45,504 bases of DNA, taken from assembly GCA_934270345.1 (NCBI GenBank), contig CAKQPT010000020.1, forward strand, positions 1-45,504, read 5' to 3'. Positions within the stretch are counted from its first letter, which is position 1; the number at the start of each line of letters is the position of its first letter. This document shows, piece after piece, positions 16,689 to 24,831 of this stretch. Below the pieces are notes generated by a model. It was not told the origin of the DNA and made no database searches. It was given only the letters and a program-made list of their open reading frames with translations. Origin of the DNA: an uncultured Oribacterium sp. GTDB taxonomy: Bacteria > Bacillota > Clostridia > Lachnospirales > Lachnospiraceae. A program made the position numbers and the translations under genes.

Positions 16689-17555
16689 ATGATTCAGGAT
16701 ATTTACCCACATAAGCTGATCAACCACTATGATCCATCGAAGACGGCGAAGCCGGAGAGCTTCGTACTGAACTTCGCCGGTGCCCGGCGCGATGCCGTGC
16801 TACTGCACATGGTCGATGCGACGACATTTACCTTTCCGACCTTTCAGGAGGTGCAGGAGAGCGGCAGCTTCCCGGTAGAAGCGAGTCATCTCATCTATCT
16901 TTTCACCGTGGATGAGGATGATTATTTCCTTCTCCCGGAGGTCGAGCTCGAGCTTCCGGGGTATACACGTGCAACGCTGCATGATCTGCGCGAGTCCCTG
17001 GCCGGTCCGAAGTGGCGCCAGTTTATCAACAGCACGGCGCTGCAGCTCAGCAACTGGTACCACCAGAACCGTTTCTGCGGCAGCTGCGGTTCCCGGACAA
17101 AGCTCGGAAAGATCGAGCGCGCGATCCGCTGTCCGGAGTGCGGACGCATCATCTATCCGCGCATCGTACCGGCGGTCATCGTCGGCATCACCCACGGGGA
17201 TGAGATTATCCTCACGAAGTATGCCCGTGGCTTCGCACACTATGCGCTCGTCGCCGGCTTCACGGAGATCGGGGAGACCCTCGAGGAAACCGTGCAGCGG
17301 GAGGTGATGGAAGAGGTGGGCCTCAAGGTGAAGAACATCCGCTACTATAAGTCACAGCCGTGGGGCATCGTCGATGATATCCTGATGGGCTTCTTCTGTG
17401 ATGTGGATGGCGATCCGACGATCACGATGGACCAGAGCGAGCTGAAGCTGGCCTCCTGGTTCAAGCGGGAGGATATCGTCCTGCAGCCGGATGATTTCAG
17501 CCTGACGAATGAGATGATGTGCCTGTTTAAGGAAGGAAAGGAAACAAGAGCGTGA
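16689..17555 (+). CDS. nudC: NADH pyrophosphatase-like Nudix hydrolase (NudC type)
   Basis: The 288-residue NudC-type protein probably hydrolyses NAD(H) to NMN(H) and AMP and may remove NAD caps from RNA. The N-terminal NUDIX-like domain is followed by a zinc ribbon with four cysteines (C130, C133, C148, C151). The Nudix box starts at GFTEIGETLEE (190-200) and continues through REVMEEVGL with all metal-binding glutamates. The SQPWPFPxS signature that follows the box in NudC enzymes is only half conserved here: SQPW at 222-225 is followed by GIVDD. Substrate preference may therefore differ. GGAGGAG lies before the ATG, 18 bp after the MATE gene, and the stop overlaps the next gene by 4 nt. Confidence 0.85.
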   Translation: MIQDIYPHKLINHYDPSKTAKPESFVLNFAGARRDAVLLHMVDATTFTFPTFQEVQESGSFPVEASHLIYLFTVDEDDYFLLPEVELELPGYTRATLHDLRESLAGPKWRQFINSTALQLSNWYHQNRFCGSCGSRTKLGKIERAIRCPECGRIIYPRIVPAVIVGITHGDEIILTKYARGFAHYALVAGFTEIGETLEETVQREVMEEVGLKVKNIRYYKSQPWGIVDDILMGFFCDVDGDPTITMDQSELKLASWFKREDIVLQPDDFSLTNEMMCLFKEGKETRA

Positions 17556-18565
17556 AGAAGATACTGCTTTTATGTACCGGTGGCACGATCGCCTCGGTGA
17601 AGACGGAGGATGGACTGAAGCCGGCGCTGACCGCGGAGGAGCTCCTGAGCTACGTACCGGAGGTGAAGCGCTTCTGCGAAGTGGATGTGCTCCAGGTCTG
17701 CAACATTGACTCAACCAACATGGCACCGGCGGTCTGGGGACAGATCGTGCGTGCAGTGAATGAGAACTACGACCGCTACGACGGCTTCGTCATCACACAC
17801 GGCACGGACACCATGGCCTACAGCTCGGCGGCGCTCAGCTATATGATTCAGAACTCCCGGAAGCCGATCGTGATCACGGGCTCGCAGAAGCCGATCAATA
17901 TCGACGGGACCGATGCGAAGGATAATCTGCGGGACAGTATCGTCTATGCCTGCGACAGCTACTCGCAGAATGTGTCGCTCGTGTTTGATGGCAATGTCAT
18001 CGCCGGTACGCGTGCGAAGAAGATGATGGCTCGCTCGTTTAACGCGTTTCACAGTGTGAATTTCCCGGTGCTGGCGCGGATCCAGGATGAGCATATCATC
18101 CGCTATATTCCGTATGAGCCGATCCGGAAGCCGGTGGAGTTTCAGGAGACGGTATCGGATGCGATCTGCATCATGAAGCTGATTCCGGGCTCGCGTCCGG
18201 AGCTGCTGGCGTACCTCTTCGATAATTATGACTGCATCGTCATCGAGTCCTTCGGTGTCGGTGGTATCCCGAGCCAGCTGCTCGACAAGTTCTATGACGA
18301 GATGGAGAAGTGGGCCGCGAAGGGGAAGTTCATCGTGATGGCGACCCAGGTCGTGAACGAGGGCTCCAACATGGAGATCTATCAGGTCGGCCAGAAGGTG
18401 AAGAAGGATTTCAAGCTCATCGAAGCCTACGATATGACCCTCGAGGCGACGATCACGAAGCTCATGTACCTGATGGCGCGCTATCCGAAGGATTACGCGA
18501 AGATCCGAAAGGGCTTCTACACGTCGGTCAACAACGACATCCTCTGCGCATTCGAGGAAGCATAA
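17552..18565 (+). CDS. ansA: L-asparaginase, type I (cytoplasmic)
   Basis: Hydrolyses asparagine to aspartate and ammonia. At 337 residues, without a signal peptide, it matches the cytoplasmic AnsA type. TGGTIAS at 9-15 includes the nucleophile Thr12, and THGTDTMAYSS at 82-92 contains the second catalytic threonine-aspartate pair (T85, D86). The GTG start overlaps the nudC TGA as GTGA, with AAGGAAAGGAAAC upstream, so translation is coupled. The pairing with a Nudix hydrolase is an operon association of unknown meaning. A compact terminator closes the unit. Confidence 0.9.
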   Translation: MKKILLLCTGGTIASVKTEDGLKPALTAEELLSYVPEVKRFCEVDVLQVCNIDSTNMAPAVWGQIVRAVNENYDRYDGFVITHGTDTMAYSSAALSYMIQNSRKPIVITGSQKPINIDGTDAKDNLRDSIVYACDSYSQNVSLVFDGNVIAGTRAKKMMARSFNAFHSVNFPVLARIQDEHIIRYIPYEPIRKPVEFQETVSDAICIMKLIPGSRPELLAYLFDNYDCIVIESFGVGGIPSQLLDKFYDEMEKWAAKGKFIVMATQVVNEGSNMEIYQVGQKVKKDFKLIEAYDMTLEATITKLMYLMARYPKDYAKIRKGFYTSVNNDILCAFEEA

Positions 18566-18571
18566 GAAACG

Positions 18572-18597
18572 CCCGCCGCGGTCGCGGCGGGTTTTTC
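18572..18597. terminator. terminator after ansA, convergent with the kinase gene
   Basis: CCCGCCGCG and CGCGGCGGG form a perfect 9-bp stem with a 2-nt loop followed by TTTTT. On the minus strand the other side gives TTTCTT, so it may also terminate the two-component operon. Confidence 0.85.
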
Positions 18598-18601
18598 TGT
18601 A

Positions 18602-19909
18602 TCAGTCCATCGGGAGCTCGACGCGGAAGGTGTTGATGCCATCCGCGGATTCGGCCCAGATGCGGCCTTTATGATTTTTTACGATGTTCTCGGCGATGGA
18701 GAGGCCGAGGCCGTAGCTGTGGTTCATCGCCCGGGCTTCATCGATACGATAGAAGCGCTGGAAGATTTTCCGGAGATCCTCCGGGCTGATTGCGTCGCCC
18801 GGGTCCGCGACGCTCAGGAGGCAGTGATGCGCCCCGCTTTTCTGGAGGGTCACCCGAACGGTGCCGTGCGAATCCGAATACTTCTGCGCGTTATCGAGGA
18901 GGATCTCGACGACCTGCTTCAGGTGCTGTGCCGAGCCATGGACTGTGATGCCGTCGGCGATGTCCTCGGCGAGGGTCAGGCCCTTCTCGAAGAAAAGAGC
19001 CTCAAAGGTAAGGAGCTCGTCGGACACGAGGCCCGACAGATCGATGTGCTGCAGCGGCATCTTCTGGATGGCGCCGTTATCGACACGGGCGAGCTGCAGG
19101 AGGCTCTCGACGAGGCCGCGCATCTGGTTCGACATCGTGAGGATATTATCGACGAACTGCGCCTTGTGCGCTTCATCGAAGCGCGGCGACTTCAGCATTT
19201 CGGCATCGGTCAGGATCACGGTGAGCGGCGTCTTCAGCTCATGGGAGGCGTCGGAGACGAACTGTCGCTGCTGTGCCCAGGCTTCCTCAACCGGGCGGAC
19301 TGCCCAGCGGGCGAAGAAGATGCTGATGACGAGGAAGCTGGCGAGGCTGCCGAGCCCGATGATAACACAGGTTCGGTAGAGATTACGCATCGTCGCGATC
19401 TCGGAGGAGATATCCGCAAAGACGATGATCTGGCCTTCGTCGGACAGCGCCGTTTCCGGCATCGGATTCCCGTCCGGTGCTTTTTGGTTAAACCACTTCT
19501 TCGCACTGGTCCGATAGTAACGAAGATTATAATCGTGGAGGTCGCCGACCTTCTCTGTGCCGGCGGTCGCCGCGCTGACGAGCTCTTCGAGGACGGCTTC
19601 CGAGCCTTCCTGCGTCAGATCATAGTAGCCGCCATCCATGTCGACGATCTTCCCATCCGCGTCGATCAGTACACGGAAGAACGGAAGCAGTATGTTCATC
19701 TGCTTGTTTTCGTCCTTCCGCTTCGGATTGCGGTCAGAGAGGGTGCCCATCGGGGCATACACGGCGTTTTCCATCATGCGGAAGCCGTCCTCCCGGATGC
19801 GGGCGTGGGTCATGTGCACGACGAGTCCGAAGATGATGATCAGCATCGTGCAGACGATGAGCATCATGATCGACACGAAGCGGACGCGAAGCTTTCGAAT
19901 CATATCCAT
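18602..19909 (-). CDS. sensor histidine kinase, CiaH-like architecture
   Basis: Membrane sensor kinase of 435 residues. TM1 (about 11-33) and TM2 (about 181-200) flank an extracellular domain of about 145 residues. Only a short RWAVRPVEEAWAQQRQF segment, not a full HAMP domain, links TM2 to the dimerisation helix. The phosphorylated His223 is in SHELKTPLT. ATPase boxes are N (DNAQKYS, Asn340), G1 (DPGDAIS at 369-375, departing from the usual DxGxGI) and G2 (SYGLGLS at 398-404). GGAGG lies 7 nt before the ATG, 2 bp after the response regulator gene, so the pair is co-transcribed. The sensed signal is unknown. The divergent exporter operon suggests envelope or antimicrobial stress. Confidence 0.92.
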   Translation of the reverse strand: MDMIRKLRVRFVSIMMLIVCTMLIIIFGLVVHMTHARIREDGFRMMENAVYAPMGTLSDRNPKRKDENKQMNILLPFFRVLIDADGKIVDMDGGYYDLTQEGSEAVLEELVSAATAGTEKVGDLHDYNLRYYRTSAKKWFNQKAPDGNPMPETALSDEGQIIVFADISSEIATMRNLYRTCVIIGLGSLASFLVISIFFARWAVRPVEEAWAQQRQFVSDASHELKTPLTVILTDAEMLKSPRFDEAHKAQFVDNILTMSNQMRGLVESLLQLARVDNGAIQKMPLQHIDLSGLVSDELLTFEALFFEKGLTLAEDIADGITVHGSAQHLKQVVEILLDNAQKYSDSHGTVRVTLQKSGAHHCLLSVADPGDAISPEDLRKIFQRFYRIDEARAMNHSYGLGLSIAENIVKNHKGRIWAESADGINTFRVELPMD

Positions 19910-19911
19910 AT

Positions 19912-20583
19912 TTATGCCTCCAGCTCCAGGTGATAGCCGAGACGGCGGGCCGCAACGATCTGCACATTCGAGCCGATGGAGTGGAGCTTCTTCCGAAGAA
20001 AGCCGACATAGACCTCGACATGGTTCTCGACGGCGTCGGAATCGAAGCCCCAGACCTTCTGGAGGATGGCCTCCTTCGACAGATTCTTTTCCTTCTGCTG
20101 CATCAGCATGCGCATCACATCAAACTCCTTCGCACTCAGGCGGAGGGACTTTTCTTCACATAAGAGTGTACTCGTCGAGAGATCGAGGGTCGTGTTTCCG
20201 AAGCTGAGGGTATCGACCTCGGCCCCCTGCCGGCGAAGCAGGGCGTGAATGCAGGCGAAGAGCTCGCGGGCATCGAAGGGTTTCGTCAGGTAGTAGTCCG
20301 CCCCGGAATCGAGGCCCTGCACTCGGTCCAGCAGCTCGGATTTCGCCGTCAGCATGAGGATCGGCGTACTGATATGCTGCTGGCGAAGGAGCTTCGCCAC
20401 CTGATATCCATTCATTTTCGGCATCATGACATCAAGTATGATGAGATCATAGACCTCAGTCTCTGCGTAATCGACCCCGGCTTCTCCATCATACACCGCC
20501 TCGGCCTGATAGCCCTGCTCCGTCAGCAGATCGCGGATCGAATCTGCGAGGAGCTTTTCATCTTCTACTATTAATATTTTCAT
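19912..20583 (-). CDS. OmpR/PhoB family response regulator
   Basis: A 223-residue response regulator. The receiver domain has acidic residues E7/D8, phosphoacceptor D51 in LIILDVMMP, switch T79 and K101. The winged-helix DNA-binding domain fills about 125-220, with RLSAKEFDVMRML and a recognition helix near NHVEVYVGFLRKKL. The overall style resembles streptococcal CiaR. AAGGAG sits 8 nt before the ATG. The kinase gene follows. Its promoter contains a direct hexamer repeat also found before the divergent SLH operon, implying autoregulation and control of that operon. Its leader is unusually structured. Confidence 0.93.
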   Translation of the reverse strand: MKILIVEDEKLLADSIRDLLTEQGYQAEAVYDGEAGVDYAETEVYDLIILDVMMPKMNGYQVAKLLRQQHISTPILMLTAKSELLDRVQGLDSGADYYLTKPFDARELFACIHALLRRQGAEVDTLSFGNTTLDLSTSTLLCEEKSLRLSAKEFDVMRMLMQQKEKNLSKEAILQKVWGFDSDAVENHVEVYVGFLRKKLHSIGSNVQIVAARRLGYHLELEA

Positions 20584-20605
20584 TCTTTAATCTCCTTAAA
20601 GCCGA

Positions 20606-20697
20606 GGCCCCGGAGGGCCAGCGCCAGGAGCACAGTACTACGAGCTCGGAAAACTCTAAGTCAGGGACCCTCCGGGCCCTTGGCTCCACTGTGCCTG
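20606..20697 (-). promoter_or_regulatory. structured 5' leader of the two-component operon (possible pseudoknot)
   Basis: Two complementary pairs are interleaved: CCCGGAGGG (20609-20617) with CCCTCCGGG (20668-20676), and CAGG-AG-CACAGT (20625-20636) with ACTGTGCCTG (20688-20697). The order A-B-A'-B' permits an H-type pseudoknot or two mutually exclusive hairpins. The A strand ends about 8 nt upstream of the AAGGAG ribosome site (minus strand), so folding could affect translation of the response regulator. Confidence 0.45.
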
Positions 20698-20706
20698 TTC
20701 AGCTGC

Positions 20707-20739
20707 ATTTTACTGGATGTAACTGAAAGTGTGCTGAAA
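20707..20739 (-). promoter_or_regulatory. response regulator promoter with TTTCAG direct repeats
   Basis: On the minus strand TTTCAG (20739-20734), N5, TTTCAG (20728-20723), N10, TAAAAT (20712-20707). The 11-bp period places both hexamers on one face of the helix, as for OmpR-family dimers. There is no good -35, as expected for an activator-dependent promoter. Another possible minus-strand -10, TATAAT, lies at 20768-20763, with TCGACA 15 bp further upstream. Confidence 0.65.
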
Positions 20740-20826
20740 CTTCCTGATTCATTTATCTACATATTATACAGGTGCGGGCGTTCTGTCGAAGAAAAACACA
20801 GAAGCTTCACACTTTTTCTGAAAAGA

Positions 20827-20859
20827 CTTCAGCATCATTTCAGTTTCTTTTTCTAGAAT
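20827..20859 (+). promoter_or_regulatory. SLH-efflux operon promoter with TTCAG direct repeats
   Basis: CTTCAG (20827-20832), N5, TTTCAG (20838-20843), N10, TAGAAT (20854-20859). Spacing is identical to the divergent regulator promoter, with only one base different between the hexamer pairs. This predicts activation by the adjacent response regulator. The transcript would start about 30 bp before the SLH gene. Confidence 0.65.
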
Positions 20860-20896
20860 GCGTCATGTACATCGATTTAGTTGAAAAGGAGCAGTT

Positions 20897-22000
20897 ATGA
20901 ATAGATATCTGATGCGTGGTGCGATTGCAGCGATGACCGGTGTCGTCACGGTGGTGGCGGGCATGCCGATGTGTGCGCTGGCCTCGACGACGCTGGAGCA
21001 GCGGAAGAAGGCGCTGGTGAGTGCGGGCATCATCGAGAATTTCGATGTGAGTCTGAATGCGACGACGGTGTCGCGGGCGGAGTTTGCGAAGATGCTGGTG
21101 CTGGCCTCGAGCTACGCGACGAACGTCGCGTCGGAGTCCAATGTCTCTGTGTTCAGTGATGTGCTGCAGAGCTCAGCGTACGCAGGCTATATACGGATCG
21201 CGACCTCGAAGGGCTGGATGAGCGCCTACCTCGGTGGCACCTTCAAGCCGGAGCAGGGGATCAAACTCGCCGAGGCAGAGAAGGCGATGCTGACGCTGCT
21301 CGGCTATACGAGCGATCAGTTCAGCGGCAACATCGTCGCGAACCGGCACGCAAAGGCCATCGCCATCGGCCTTACAGACCGGGTCAGCACGAACATAAGT
21401 GACGAGCTGACCTACGAGGACTGCGTCTACATGTTCTACAATCTGCTGATGGCGAACACCGCTCAGAACGATGGGAAGACGAAGAGCAGTCAGACGATCT
21501 ACGGTTCGCTGTTCGGCTTCACGCTGTCCGACAGCAACGAGCTGAATCTGCTCGATACGCTGTCCGCGAACCTGAACGGTCCGCACGTCCTGAAGTCTGG
21601 CAAGAGCCTGAACTCGATTCTTCCATTCAGTAAGAGCGTCGCCAGCTGCTATCTGAACGGCGAGACCTCCAGCGTGGAGGCCATCGAGGACGAGGCGACG
21701 AGCTGTGCCGTGGTCGTGTACTACAATACCTCGACGAAGTCGGTCTATGCCTACTCGGAGTCGGGCAATGCAGACAGCACCATGGGTACGGCGACCGGCA
21801 CGGTCGATCAGATCTACTACAGCTCGAGTCAGATCATGACCCCGACGCAGGTGGAGATCGGCGGCGAGACCTACAACATTAACAATTCGGATATGCAGTA
21901 CGCGTTCTCGATCTACGGTTCCATCGATACCTCGGATGAGATCACCATCGTCTGGGATCTCGATCAGAGCGGTGCGAAGGAAGTCATCGCGATTGCTTAA
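20897..22000 (+). CDS. SLH-domain surface protein
   Basis: Secreted protein of 367 residues with a signal peptide (about 1-30, ending CALAS). Three degenerate S-layer-homology modules follow. VSRAEFAKMLV begins near 58. YAGYIRIATSKGWMSAYLGG with TFKPEQGIKLAEAEKAML spans about 95-140. ELTYEDCVYMFYNLL ends the third near 190. SLH modules bind pyruvylated secondary cell-wall polymers. The remaining ~170 residues form a beta-rich domain of the kind found in S-layer proteins, with no recognised catalytic residues. It is the first gene of an operon with an efflux adaptor, ATPase and permease, so it may tether or extend that exporter through the wall. This role is inference. AAAGGAG precedes the ATG. 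Confidence 0.75.
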   Translation: MNRYLMRGAIAAMTGVVTVVAGMPMCALASTTLEQRKKALVSAGIIENFDVSLNATTVSRAEFAKMLVLASSYATNVASESNVSVFSDVLQSSAYAGYIRIATSKGWMSAYLGGTFKPEQGIKLAEAEKAMLTLLGYTSDQFSGNIVANRHAKAIAIGLTDRVSTNISDELTYEDCVYMFYNLLMANTAQNDGKTKSSQTIYGSLFGFTLSDSNELNLLDTLSANLNGPHVLKSGKSLNSILPFSKSVASCYLNGETSSVEAIEDEATSCAVVVYYNTSTKSVYAYSESGNADSTMGTATGTVDQIYYSSSQIMTPTQVEIGGETYNINNSDMQYAFSIYGSIDTSDEITIVWDLDQSGAKEVIAIA

Positions 22001-22117
22001 CGCGATATGAACGTGATGCATGTGGCGGGAAGCACGGAACGCCGCGGGTGGGTGCAGAAGGGGTGCATTGGCATCCGGACAGGAAACACAGGAAATCAGG
22101 ATTTGACTGGAGAGAAG

Positions 22118-23887
22118 ATGAAACAGATTTTTTCGTTTAAGAAGAAGGAGAAGGGTACGGGGAAGAAGCCGGGGAAAAAGCTGATCCTCGGAACCGTGCT
22201 CCTCGTGGCGGTCGCGGGCACTGCGTTCTTCATGTATCAGAAGAAGGCGGCTGCGGCAGAGAAAAAGGATACCAGCGTGCGAACCGGTACGGTGACGCGG
22301 CAGACGATCCAGCAGTCGCTGTCGAGCTCCGGCACGATTTCGCCGAAGAACAGCTATACGATCACCTCGATGGTCGAAGGCAAGGTCATCTCGGCGGATT
22401 TTAACGAGGGGGATCAGGTCACGGAGGGACAGGTGCTGTATCAGATCGATGCCTCATCCATGACCTCGAAGCTGAACTCGGCGACGAGCTCCCTCGAGCG
22501 TGCACAGGAAAGCTACAACGACGCGATGAAGGATTATAATTCCGCCGTCGCGGATTACAGCGGGAACACCGTGAAGTCGACCGTCTCCGGTTACATCAAG
22601 ACGATGAAGATCAAGGCGGGTGATCAGGTGTCCGGCAATACAGAGATTGCGGAGATCTACAACGACAGCGTGATGGAGGTGGATATTCCGTTTCTTTCCA
22701 CCGAGGCGGCGCAGATTCCGGTGGGCAGCACCGCGACGCTGACGCTCTCGGATACCCTCGAGGAGCTCAGCGGTACCGTTACCTCTGTCGATCAGCTGGA
22801 TACGACCCTCACCGGCGGCCAGCTCGTCCGCTATGTCACGGTACAGGTGACGAATCCGGGCGGTCTCACGAGCGACATGTACGCGACGGCGAGCATCAAC
22901 GGCATCAACTCCTGTGGTGGCGGTGCCTTCCAGCCGATCCAGAACGTCACACTGCGGGCGAGCGATCTTTCCGGCTCCGTGACCGTCAAGAAGCTGCTCG
23001 TCAGTGCCGGTGACTATGTGAACGTCGGTACGGCCATCTTTTCGATGGATGCCGAGGACGCGAGCGACATCCTGAAGACCTATAAGAACAAGGTCTCCGA
23101 TGCGAAGTCCTCCCTCGAGAACGCGCAGTCGAACCTCGACACCACGACCGATAATTACGAGAACTACACGATCACTGCACCGATTTCCGGTACCGTCACG
23201 ACGAAGAACGTCAATGTCGGCGAGAATGTGCAGAACGGTAATTCTACGACGGCGCTTGCGATCATCTATGATCTTTCGGAGGTGACCTTCGAGATGAACA
23301 TCGATGAGCTCGACATTTCGAACGTGAAGGTCGGCCAGACTGTCGAGGTCACGGCGGATGCCTTCGAGGACCAGACCTTCGAGGGGACCGTTACGAAGGT
23401 GTCTATGGAGGGTATGGCAGCAAACGGTGTCACCTACTATCCGGTCACCGTCACGATGACGGAGTACGGCGATCTGCTTCCGGGCATGAATGTCACCGGC
23501 GTCATCATCCTCGATGAAGCGGAGGACGCACTCGCGATTCCGGTCGATGCACTCCAGCGAGGCAACAAGGTCTATGTAAAAGATTCCGGCGATACGTCCG
23601 GTGATGAAAACACGAAGGGCAGCAATGTGCCGGAGGGCTTCCATGAAGTCACCGTCACGACGGGTCTCACCTCGGATGAGTATGTCGAGATTCTGTCCGG
23701 TGATCTCTCCGAAGGCGATGAAGTCTATATTTCACAGTCCAGCGTCAGCAGCTCGACCGACATGATGATGCCGGGTATGGGCGGCGGTGACATGGGCGGC
23801 GGTAACCCAGGTGGCGGCGGTGGCGGCCAGGGCGGCGGTAACCCAGGTGGCGGCGGTGGCGGCCAGGGCGGCGGCCCGATGGGCTAA
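22118..23887 (+). CDS. efflux adaptor protein (HlyD/MacA family)
   Basis: Membrane-fusion/adaptor subunit of a MacAB-type exporter, 589 residues. A basic N-terminus and one membrane anchor (about 21-40) precede barrel-sandwich (biotinyl-lipoyl) halves around a coiled-coil hairpin. A GYIKTMKIKAGDQV segment and a second APISGTVTTKNVNVGENV segment suggest a duplicated lipoyl motif. Beta-barrel and membrane-proximal domains follow, with LPGMNVTGVI and ALAIPVDAL. The C-terminus is a Gly-rich tail with a 12-residue repeat. GGAG at 22109-22112 selects ATG 22118 over the longer frame from 22007. In a single-membrane cell there is no TolC, so the adaptor may act with the SLH protein in the wall. Confidence 0.88.
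   Translation: MKQIFSFKKKEKGTGKKPGKKLILGTVLLVAVAGTAFFMYQKKAAAAEKKDTSVRTGTVTRQTIQQSLSSSGTISPKNSYTITSMVEGKVISADFNEGDQVTEGQVLYQIDASSMTSKLNSATSSLERAQESYNDAMKDYNSAVADYSGNTVKSTVSGYIKTMKIKAGDQVSGNTEIAEIYNDSVMEVDIPFLSTEAAQIPVGSTATLTLSDTLEELSGTVTSVDQLDTTLTGGQLVRYVTVQVTNPGGLTSDMYATASINGINSCGGGAFQPIQNVTLRASDLSGSVTVKKLLVSAGDYVNVGTAIFSMDAEDASDILKTYKNKVSDAKSSLENAQSNLDTTTDNYENYTITAPISGTVTTKNVNVGENVQNGNSTTALAIIYDLSEVTFEMNIDELDISNVKVGQTVEVTADAFEDQTFEGTVTKVSMEGMAANGVTYYPVTVTMTEYGDLLPGMNVTGVIILDEAEDALAIPVDALQRGNKVYVKDSGDTSGDENTKGSNVPEGFHEVTVTTGLTSDEYVEILSGDLSEGDEVYISQSSVSSSTDMMMPGMGGGDMGGGNPGGGGGGQGGGNPGGGGGGQGGGPMG
23794..23874 (+). repeat. 36-bp tandem repeat encoding a glycine-rich tail
   Basis: Copies start at 23794, 23830 and (partial) 23866, each encoding a version of GGGNPGGGGGGQ. 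The two complete copies appear identical, which suggests recent slippage and possible length variation between strains. Confidence 0.85.
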
Positions 23888-23901
23888 ACTGAGGTGATGA
23901 T

Positions 23902-24831
23902 ATGAAGGATTTACATCCGAAAATGGAAGAGATGAAAAAAGCAGCGCCGGATGCACCGGCGCTGGCGATGGAAGAACGTTCGCCAGAACATCCGGAGGCA
24001 GAAGCCGCACCGGAGGTCGACGAATACGCCGAAAATCACGAGGAGATTGCGAAGCTGCGGGCCGCCCAGGCGGCCCAGGGCGTCGATGGCGCAGCCGGTC
24101 CCTATATCCCGCCGGAACACGACGGGGAGCTGCCCTTCCTCCAGCTCGAAGACATTTACAAAATCTATCAGATGGGCTCCGAGGAGGTCCATGCAAACGA
24201 CGGCATCAGCGTGAACATCTACCATGGTGAATTCGTCGCCATCGTCGGGAAATCCGGTTCCGGCAAGTCGACCCTCATGAACATCATCGGTGCGCTCGAT
24301 GTGCCGACGAAGGGAGAGTACCTGATCCAGGGCGTGGATACCTCGCACATGACAGAGGACGAGCTTGCGTCGATCCGGAATCATAAGATCGGCTTCATCT
24401 TCCAGCAGTACAACCTGCTTCCGAAGGATAATCTCGTGGACAATGTCGCCCTGCCGCTCCTCTATGCCGGTCTCTCGAAGTCGGATCAGCGGAAGCGTGC
24501 GATGAAGCAGCTCGAGCGGGTCGGCCTCGCGGACAAGTGGATGCAGCATCCGGCCCAGCTCTCCGGTGGTCAGCAGCAGCGTGTCTCCATCGCCCGGGCA
24601 CTCGCTGGTGATCCGGAGCTGATCCTTGCGGATGAGCCGACCGGTGCGCTGGACAGTAAAACCTCCCGCCAGGTCATGGGCTTTTTACAGGATATCAACC
24701 AGGACGGAACGACCGTCGTCATGATCACACACGATAATGCACTGGCCCTCGAGGCGAAGCGCGTGATTCGTATCTCGGACGGCCGCGTCGTCTTCGATGG
24801 AAAAACGGAGGACTATGCTAAATTCATTTAA
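23902..24831 (+). CDS. ABC transporter ATP-binding protein (LolD/MacB type)
   Basis: ATPase of the MacAB-like exporter, 309 residues. Residues 1-75 are an unusual acidic, Ala/Pro/Glu-rich extension not present in typical 230-residue family members. The ABC domain has Walker A GKSGSGKST (116-124), Q-loop in FIFQQYNLLP, LSGGQQQR (220-227), Walker B LILADEP (240-246) and H277. The permease gene overlaps its 3' end. Mechanotransmission-type exporters of this class couple cytoplasmic ATP hydrolysis to conformational change outside the membrane. The role of the N-terminal extension is unknown. Confidence 0.9.
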   Translation: MKDLHPKMEEMKKAAPDAPALAMEERSPEHPEAEAAPEVDEYAENHEEIAKLRAAQAAQGVDGAAGPYIPPEHDGELPFLQLEDIYKIYQMGSEEVHANDGISVNIYHGEFVAIVGKSGSGKSTLMNIIGALDVPTKGEYLIQGVDTSHMTEDELASIRNHKIGFIFQQYNLLPKDNLVDNVALPLLYAGLSKSDQRKRAMKQLERVGLADKWMQHPAQLSGGQQQRVSIARALAGDPELILADEPTGALDSKTSRQVMGFLQDINQDGTTVVMITHDNALALEAKRVIRISDGRVVFDGKTEDYAKFI

